Notes under the pieces: model-generated
Database searches by the model: none
Told to the model about the DNA's origin: nothing
Seen by the model: only the letters and a program-made list of their open reading frames with translations
Position numbers and translations under genes: made by a program
NCBI GenBank assembly: GCA_002338525.1
Contig: DDIM01000022.1
Coordinates: 48,076-67,909, forward strand
DNA length: 19,834 nt
Direction of reading: 5' to 3'
Origin: Micavibrio sp. UBA1850
Lineage (GTDB): Bacteria > Pseudomonadota > Alphaproteobacteria > Micavibrionales > Micavibrionaceae
Shown: one piece after another, positions 14,622 to 19,834 of the stretch
How positions within the stretch are numbered: position 1 is the stretch's first letter
Layout of the letters: every line of letters begins with the position of its first letter

Positions 14622-15512
14622 CTACGCTGTTTTTTTTGATGATTTGGCCGCGGTTTTTTTGGCAGGCTTTGTTACCGCCTCAATATTGCCATCGATGATG
14701 TGCAAATCACGCTGTGGGAATGGAATTGAGATGCCCTCTTTATCAAATGTAGCCTTAATCGTTTCCATCATATTAAAACGAGCAGGCCAGTAATCAGCCG
14801 TTTTCACCCATGGACGCACAACGAAGTTGACGCTACTGTCACCCAACTCATTAAGGGCGATCACAGGCTCGGGGTCTTTTAACAAAAGCTCATTTTCTGC
14901 AACGATTTTACCAAGAGTTTCTTTAACCTTTTTCAAATCATCATCGTAACCAACACCTATAACAAGGTCGATACGACGTGTTTCATTGGCGGTGAAGTTT
15001 GTGATGTTGTCCGTTGTGATTTGTCCGTTTGGCACAATCACAAGTTTGTTGTCTGGCGTTGCAAGACTTGACGTGAAGATAGAAATGTCTCTCACAGAGC
15101 CTGAAACACCCGCCACTTCAACAAAGTCGCCCAATTTGAAAGGGCGGAACAGAATAATAAGCACGCCTGATGCAAAGTTTGAAAGTGAACCTTGAAGCGC
15201 CAAACCAATTGCTAAACCAGCCGCGGCCAGTACAGCCGCCAAAGATGTTGTGTCAACACCAAGTTGGCTGAGTGAGGCAATCACAATGAAGGCCATTGCA
15301 AGTCCGTAGAGTATGTTTCCTGCAAACATAGACAGTGTATTATCTACATTGGCCTTACCCATCATTCTTTTTGCAACGTTAACAACGACTTTTGCAAGAC
15401 GCTTACCAATCATAAAAATGGCAATTGCAAAGATAAGATTCAAACCATATGTCATAGCATATGTTATCGCCAATTCTCTTGTGTGTTCCCAATCAATACT
15501 TCCAAAATCCAT
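14622..15512 (-). CDS. mscS: Small-conductance mechanosensitive channel (MscS family)
   Basis: MscS opens under membrane tension to release solutes on hypo-osmotic shock. The 296-aa product has membrane helices at about residues 18-37, 63-82 and a pore-lining third helix at about 90-122 with the small-residue pattern LAAAGLAIGLALQGSLSNFASG (quoted in part: GLAIGLALQGSLSNFASG). The beta domain follows (FRPFKLGDFVEVAGVSG, VPNGQITTDNITNFT), then the C-terminal alpha/beta domain. After about residue 275 comes a Lys/Ala/Ser tail (PAKKTAAKSSKKTA), which is not part of the family core. AGGAGAG precedes the ATG. It is the last gene after pepA and holC. Confidence 0.95.
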   Translation of the reverse strand: MDFGSIDWEHTRELAITYAMTYGLNLIFAIAIFMIGKRLAKVVVNVAKRMMGKANVDNTLSMFAGNILYGLAMAFIVIASLSQLGVDTTSLAAVLAAAGLAIGLALQGSLSNFASGVLIILFRPFKLGDFVEVAGVSGSVRDISIFTSSLATPDNKLVIVPNGQITTDNITNFTANETRRIDLVIGVGYDDDLKKVKETLGKIVAENELLLKDPEPVIALNELGDSSVNFVVRPWVKTADYWPARFNMMETIKATFDKEGISIPFPQRDLHIIDGNIEAVTKPAKKTAAKSSKKTA

Positions 15513-15540
15513 AATTACTCTCCTATTTGAATTATTTTCT

Positions 15541-15990
15541 TTAAGCTTTTTTGTCCCAAGCGCCTTTTTCTGACTGCTGCCAGTATGTCAGCTCTAAGCC
15601 TTGGTCTTTATATATTTTCCAGCGTTCTCTTGCGGCTTTAACTTCGTTATCGTTTTGTCCATTTAGCATCTCGCAGACAATTTCATAGTCTTCAATGTTA
15701 CTTGCCTCTACGCCCTGCGTTAAAACAAGTGTATTTGCGCCGATCGGGTTATCATCTTTGCTAGTCAACCAAAGCGGATCATAGTCTGGGTGGTTATCAC
15801 CTTCTATGCCATGCGGGAAAAAACCGCCACGACGACACACCCATAAATGCTTGCTCATAAGTGGGATTGCCTCATCATTTGCCACCTTGATTACCGCCTT
15901 ACGGCCAAGGTCTAGGACGCGCTCAAGCAAATCAGGAAGTGCTTGCTCGAGCGTTTTTTTAGTAAGGTGATAGAAACGAACTTCAGTCAT
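15541..15990 (-). CDS. holC: DNA polymerase III chi subunit
   Basis: Chi binds psi of the clamp loader and links the polymerase III holoenzyme to single-strand binding protein. The 149-aa product shows VRFYHLTKKTLEQALPDLLERVL (shown in part: VRFYHLTKKTLEQ) at the N-terminus, SKHLW and FFPHG in the middle, PLWLT, and the C-terminal ELTYWQQSEKGAWDKKA. These are the usual HolC landmarks. It follows pepA by 9 bases, a conserved pepA-holC pairing in Proteobacteria. No ribosome site stands out, so coupling to pepA translation is likely. Confidence 0.95.
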   Translation of the reverse strand: MTEVRFYHLTKKTLEQALPDLLERVLDLGRKAVIKVANDEAIPLMSKHLWVCRRGGFFPHGIEGDNHPDYDPLWLTSKDDNPIGANTLVLTQGVEASNIEDYEIVCEMLNGQNDNEVKAARERWKIYKDQGLELTYWQQSEKGAWDKKA

Positions 15991-15999
15991 GACAATTTG

Positions 16000-17514
16000 T
16001 TATCCGTAATTTTGCTTTACGAAGCTGTCTAACACACGAACACCAGCCCCCGTTCCGCCTTTAGGCGTCGTTGGTTTTGCACTATTGATGTAGGCTGTAC
16101 CGGCGATATCAAGGTGCGCCCATGCGCGCCCTTCATCCACGAAGTTTTCAAGGAAGGCAGCGGCCGTGCATGAGCCCCCATAACGGCTTCCCAAATTTTT
16201 CAAATCAGCAATCTGGCTTTCCATTTCTTTGGTATACGCCTCATCTAAAGGCATGCGCCATAGCTTATCACCACTAACATCACTTGCTTTTTCTAACTGC
16301 GCCCACATCTCGTCTTTGTTAACAAAAGCGCCTGTAAACTCATGCCCTAGTGCGACCATAATGGCCCCTGTTAATGTGGCCAAGTCTATTACAAGTTCAG
16401 GGTCGTATTCTTTTTGAATATGCGTAATAGCATCCATCAACACTAAGCGGCCTTCAGCATCTGTATTTAAGACCTCAACTGTTTTACCAGCATATGATGT
16501 GATGATATCTGCCGGACGATAGGCTGTTCCATCAGGCATATTTTCAACAAGCCCAACAACACCCACGGCATTTGTTTGCGCGTTTCGCAACGCCAAAGAC
16601 TTCATAAGCCCGACAACTGCGGCCGATCCGCCCATGTCCATTTTCATGTTGTCCATGCCTGCGCCAGGTTTCAGTGATATACCCCCTGTATCAAATGTCA
16701 CACCTTTTCCAACAAACCCTAATGGTTTTTGCGATTTTTTCTTAGCACCGTTCCACTCCATCACAACGACGCGAGGCTGATTGACAGACGCCTGACCAAC
16801 CGCCATTACACCGCCCATTTTCATCTTAAGGAGCTTTTTCTCATCTAAAATCGTAACTTTTACGCCTAGCGGCTTAAGCTCGTCTTTAATGATTTTCGCA
16901 TAGCTTTCCGGGTAAAGCATGTTAGGAGGCTCATTAATTAAGTCTCTGGCCAATTTTACACCACTAATCATAGCTTCAAGATCGACGCTCAATGCTTTTG
17001 CCTTTTTAACTTGGTCTGTTAATACTTTCACTGAAAGTGGCTTTTTCTCATCAGACTTTTTGCCTGTTTTATATTTCAAGAAATCATAACGCGCCAACGA
17101 AATACCACTTGCGATATGTACGCCAATCTCATGATCTATATCACGCCCCTCAACGACAATTGATTTAACATCTATTGCCTTGAGAGCGGCGGCAACTTTT
17201 CCGCCCGCCTCTTCATATCTAAGCACCGTGGCATCATCTTTTTTACCCAATCCTACAATCATGTAGTGGCGATACAGTGTTTCTTGCGGGGCAACAATTG
17301 TAAAAACCTGACCCACTTTTCCTGTAAATTTCTTCTGATCATCCAGATATGTTTTTATATATCCATTGTTTTCTTTCGTCACAGATTCTGCCAAGCCGCC
17401 AAGCTCTACGCCCTCGTATGCGGGCAGTACCAAAATATCAGCTTTGCTTTTTGGCGATGTCGATGTAAAAGAAATGTCTGTTGTCATGGTCATGAGGACT
17501 GGAAAACCTTTCAT
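16000..17514 (-). CDS. pepA: Leucyl aminopeptidase (M17), PepA/cytosol aminopeptidase
   Basis: PepA removes N-terminal amino acids, preferring leucine, using two metal ions; some homologues also bind DNA. The 504-aa product has all M17 ligands: Lys270 and Asp275 (GKGVTFDTGG), catalytic Lys282, Asp293, then NTDAEGRL at 350-357 with Asp352, Glu354 and catalytic Arg356. The first ATG at 17514 has no ribosome site. Later in-frame ATGs at 17493 (Met8) and 17487 (Met10) are possible, with AAAGG about 13 bases before Met8, so the N-terminus is uncertain by up to nine residues. It is divergent from lptF with a 75-base gap, a typical arrangement. HolC and MscS follow on the same strand. Confidence 0.95.
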   Translation of the reverse strand: MKGFPVLMTMTTDISFTSTSPKSKADILVLPAYEGVELGGLAESVTKENNGYIKTYLDDQKKFTGKVGQVFTIVAPQETLYRHYMIVGLGKKDDATVLRYEEAGGKVAAALKAIDVKSIVVEGRDIDHEIGVHIASGISLARYDFLKYKTGKKSDEKKPLSVKVLTDQVKKAKALSVDLEAMISGVKLARDLINEPPNMLYPESYAKIIKDELKPLGVKVTILDEKKLLKMKMGGVMAVGQASVNQPRVVVMEWNGAKKKSQKPLGFVGKGVTFDTGGISLKPGAGMDNMKMDMGGSAAVVGLMKSLALRNAQTNAVGVVGLVENMPDGTAYRPADIITSYAGKTVEVLNTDAEGRLVLMDAITHIQKEYDPELVIDLATLTGAIMVALGHEFTGAFVNKDEMWAQLEKASDVSGDKLWRMPLDEAYTKEMESQIADLKNLGSRYGGSCTAAAFLENFVDEGRAWAHLDIAGTAYINSAKPTTPKGGTGAGVRVLDSFVKQNYG

Positions 17515-17589
17515 ATAATGTTTATAAAAATGAGAAACTCACAATATAGTATGTATAACAGACTGCAACATTAAACACAGATCGGCAAG

Positions 17590-18699
17590 ATGCAGATTTA
17601 CAATCGCTACATTTTTCGAACAACTTTTATTGCCACCGTTTCAATCACTTTGATTTTGGTGGCGGTGACAATGTTGACACAATCGCTACGGTTTTTAGAG
17701 CTGATCGTTGAATCTGGCGCCTCCACATGGTCATTTTGGATTTTGACATTTCTAAACTTGCCGCGCTTTTTTGAAATCATTGTGCCCATCGGCCTTGCAA
17801 CGTCTGTGATTTTCATTTTAAACCGCATGACTGTTGATAGTGAGCTGTCTGTCCTAAAAGCAACAGGTTTCTCACATTGGGCATTAGCGCGCCCCTTACT
17901 TATCATCGCATTGGGGTTTTCAATTTTCTTGCTCGCCATCACAACATGGATAGGCCCTCTTTCTACGGCAAAAACTAATTTACTTCGCCATACATTAAAA
18001 AGTGAGTTTTCAGGATTACTTTTCAAAGATGGCGTTTTCAATGAGGTTGATGATGGGCTTACTTTTTATATACGTGAACTTGATAGCAGTGGCGAGCTAC
18101 ACGGTATCATCATTCATGATGAGCGCATCAAGGATGAGCCTGCAAAAACAATCTATGCCAAACGGGGTGTTCTTGCGCAAACAGAAACAGGTAATGCTAT
18201 TTTGGTTTTTGATGGCGCGCGACAAGACTTCAACGCTAAAAAGCAGCAACTACAACGCCTAAGCTTTGAACGCTACTCAATTGACCTTCCTGAAGAGGAA
18301 GAAGAGACCTCCCAGCGCTCAAAAAAACCTAAAGAATACAACCTTGCTGAACTTCTAAATCCAGACCCAGCACTTAACTTTGACGAAAAACAACTTCGAG
18401 AAATTCGTGTTGAGGCTCATTTGAGAATATTAGCGCCCTTCCTTGCCTTAGGATATGTGTTTATTGCAACAGCATCCCTCTTATGCGGCACAATCAATCG
18501 TCGTGGGCAAGGCGCCAAAATAATCACGGCGATTGCCCTTATCATCCTTTTGCAAAGTCTTTATATCGCGCTTTCTAATATGGCCGTTACGAGCACTCTT
18601 GCGTTGGGCCTTTGTTATACTCTCGTGATTCTTCCAATTGCTATTGGGTATTTTATTTTACGTCCCCGCAATGAAGCACGCACTCAGGAGTACAAATAA
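17590..18699 (+). CDS. lptF: LPS export ABC transporter permease LptF
   Basis: LptF and LptG form the inner-membrane permease pair of the LptB2FG transporter that extracts lipopolysaccharide for transport to the outer membrane. The 369-aa product has the YjgP/YjgQ fold: three N-terminal membrane helices (about 10-35, 50-75 and 95-120), a periplasmic beta-jellyroll-like domain (about 125-275), and three C-terminal helices (about 280-300, 310-328 and 332-356). YNRYIFRTTF at the start and LKATGFSHWAL are typical. It is first of the pair, overlaps lptG by TAATG, and is divergent from pepA. A charged stretch near residue 235-250 (EEEEETSQRSKKPKE) lies in the periplasmic part. Confidence 0.94.
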   Translation: MQIYNRYIFRTTFIATVSITLILVAVTMLTQSLRFLELIVESGASTWSFWILTFLNLPRFFEIIVPIGLATSVIFILNRMTVDSELSVLKATGFSHWALARPLLIIALGFSIFLLAITTWIGPLSTAKTNLLRHTLKSEFSGLLFKDGVFNEVDDGLTFYIRELDSSGELHGIIIHDERIKDEPAKTIYAKRGVLAQTETGNAILVFDGARQDFNAKKQQLQRLSFERYSIDLPEEEEETSQRSKKPKEYNLAELLNPDPALNFDEKQLREIRVEAHLRILAPFLALGYVFIATASLLCGTINRRGQGAKIITAIALIILLQSLYIALSNMAVTSTLALGLCYTLVILPIAIGYFILRPRNEARTQEYK

Positions 18700-19820
18700 T
18701 GACGGGCGAAAATAAAACATTATGGTCTTACATCATAAAGAGATACTTTGCGCAGTTAGGTGTGATGGCAGGTATTTTGTTGGGGTTAGTGTTGTTTTTT
18801 GACACGATCGAGTTACTTCGCCGCGCCTCAGATCATGGCGATATACCGCTTTATCGTATATTCCAAATGAGCCTTCTTAAATTGCCAGACATCGCACAGA
18901 CTATCTCACCGTTCATCATACTGTTTGGCTCAATTATGATGCTGTGGTCTTTAAACACAAAAAACGAGATTACAATTTTCAGGCTATCGGGTTACTCCAT
19001 CTGGCAGTTTATGGCCCCTATTATTGCAAGCTCCATTATCATTGGCATGATTATTGTTGGAGGCATCAACCCCATTGGTGCCGTTTTACTTAAGAAGTTT
19101 AACAAACTTGAACAAATCTACCTTTCAAAAGACGAAAATGAAATTGCCTTCATGGAAAATGGTCTTTGGCTTCGACAACCCTCAGAAAAAGGGTATGCCG
19201 TAATCCACGCAAAAGACATCGATATGAAAAACTGGGAATTGAGCAACATTATAGGGCTTGCCTTTGATTATGAAGATCGATTTTTATGGCGAATTGACGC
19301 AGATACCGCACATCTAAAACAGGGCGAATGGGTCTTTAATAATGCACACATGGTCTCTCGCATTTCAGAGCAAAGCTTTCAGGCGCAAGAAAGCGAACAG
19401 AACAATGTCAGAATTACGCTGCCGACATCGCTTACACCTGCCAAAATAACAAAGAGCTTTTCTTCTGCGGAAACCATGTCTTTTTGGCAACTACCACGAT
19501 ATATCAAGACACTCGAATCAACAGGCTTTGACCCCTCATCATTACGCATCCATTTTCAATCGCTTTTGGCTCTTCCTCTGTTTTTTGCAGCGCTGACACT
19601 AATTGCAGCGTGCGTGACACTTCGTCCGCCGCGCTCCCAAAACAGTTTTAAACTCATCGCTATAGGTGTTGGTATCGGGTTTATACTCTTCTTTTTATCC
19701 AATTTTTTAAAGGCTTTAGGCGCATCCAGCCAAATCCCTATCTTTGTTGCAGCCTGGACACCTGTTGCAATAACAGCACTATTTGGTGGAGGCATTTTAT
19801 TGTCTCTTGAAGATGGGTAA
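18699..19820 (+). CDS. lptG: LPS export ABC transporter permease LptG
   Basis: LptG is the second permease of LptB2FG. The 373-aa product shows the same three-plus-three membrane helix layout: YIIKRYFAQLGVMAG at the N-terminus, FEITIFRLSGYSIWQ-like segments (EITIFRLSGYSIW seen), a periplasmic domain at about 130-280, and C-terminal helices with FFAALTLIAACVTLRPP and IGVGIGFILFFLSNFLKALG (quoted in part: IGVGIGFILFFLSNF). The conserved ALGASSQIPIFVAAWTP motif near the end is typical. It starts on the last A of the lptF stop, so the two are translationally coupled. The window ends 14 bases later; lptD often follows in Alphaproteobacteria. Confidence 0.94.
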   Translation: MTGENKTLWSYIIKRYFAQLGVMAGILLGLVLFFDTIELLRRASDHGDIPLYRIFQMSLLKLPDIAQTISPFIILFGSIMMLWSLNTKNEITIFRLSGYSIWQFMAPIIASSIIIGMIIVGGINPIGAVLLKKFNKLEQIYLSKDENEIAFMENGLWLRQPSEKGYAVIHAKDIDMKNWELSNIIGLAFDYEDRFLWRIDADTAHLKQGEWVFNNAHMVSRISEQSFQAQESEQNNVRITLPTSLTPAKITKSFSSAETMSFWQLPRYIKTLESTGFDPSSLRIHFQSLLALPLFFAALTLIAACVTLRPPRSQNSFKLIAIGVGIGFILFFLSNFLKALGASSQIPIFVAAWTPVAITALFGGGILLSLEDG

Positions 19821-19834
19821 AAAAAAGATATAGA

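Noticed and set aside
17514..17520. TATAAT on the plus strand as a promoter for lptF
   Set aside because: No acceptable -35 element lies 16-18 bases upstream; it may be chance in an AT-rich gap. The divergent promoters in 17515-17589 could not be fixed.
1..19834. CRISPR arrays, tRNA or rRNA genes, insertion sequences
   Set aside because: I saw no regularly spaced repeats, no tRNA cloverleaf landmarks, no rRNA segments and no transposase motifs.

Overview
The window looks like chromosomal core DNA of a moderately AT-rich alphaproteobacterium. I infer this from the gene neighbourhoods: scpA-scpB-tatA-tatB-tatC downstream of a SPOR protein and nagZ, dgt divergent from erpA, pepA-holC divergent from lptF-lptG, zapE near mdh, and a DUF2336 protein, a family concentrated in Alphaproteobacteria. 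A Micavibrio-like or Rhodospirillales-like lineage would fit, but the species cannot be fixed from sequence alone.

Layout. Positions 1-218 hold the basic tail of a gene that begins outside the window, followed by a strong terminator. Positions 219-1600 are a small accessory patch with three ORFs: a 227-aa protein of unknown family, a 60-aa partial paralogue of it, and a 67-aa fragment resembling the start of a PIN domain. A near-perfect 24-bp direct repeat brackets the patch; one copy lies in the tail of the first gene and the other ends the PIN-like reading frame. Positions 1613-1966 encode a Spx/ArsC-like (YffB type) protein, convergent with mdh. From 1977 to 11733 everything is on the minus strand, in transcription order dgt, SPOR protein, nagZ, scpA, scpB, tatA, tatB, tatC, zapE, DUF2336 protein, mdh. 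Positions 11806-14103 (plus) hold erpA and an OafA-type acyltransferase with an SGNH domain, convergent with a GtrA-family gene. Positions 14622-17514 (minus) hold pepA-holC-mscS, ended by a strong hairpin. Positions 17590-19820 (plus) hold lptF-lptG.

How the genes work together. Most are housekeeping genes tied to the cell envelope and chromosome: condensin partners (ScpA/ScpB), twin-arginine export (TatABC), peptidoglycan recycling (NagZ), a SPOR envelope protein, a division-associated ATPase (ZapE), LPS transport (LptFG), a mechanosensitive channel, and surface glycan modification (acyltransferase, GtrA). Metabolic and repair functions are malate dehydrogenase, dNTP hydrolysis, Fe-S assembly, leucyl aminopeptidase and the polymerase III chi subunit. 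The least ordinary part is the repeat-bounded patch at about 107-1576, which looks like a decayed, possibly toxin-antitoxin-like cassette inserted between two conserved genes. No complete new system is visible. All gaps between genes are under 300 bases.
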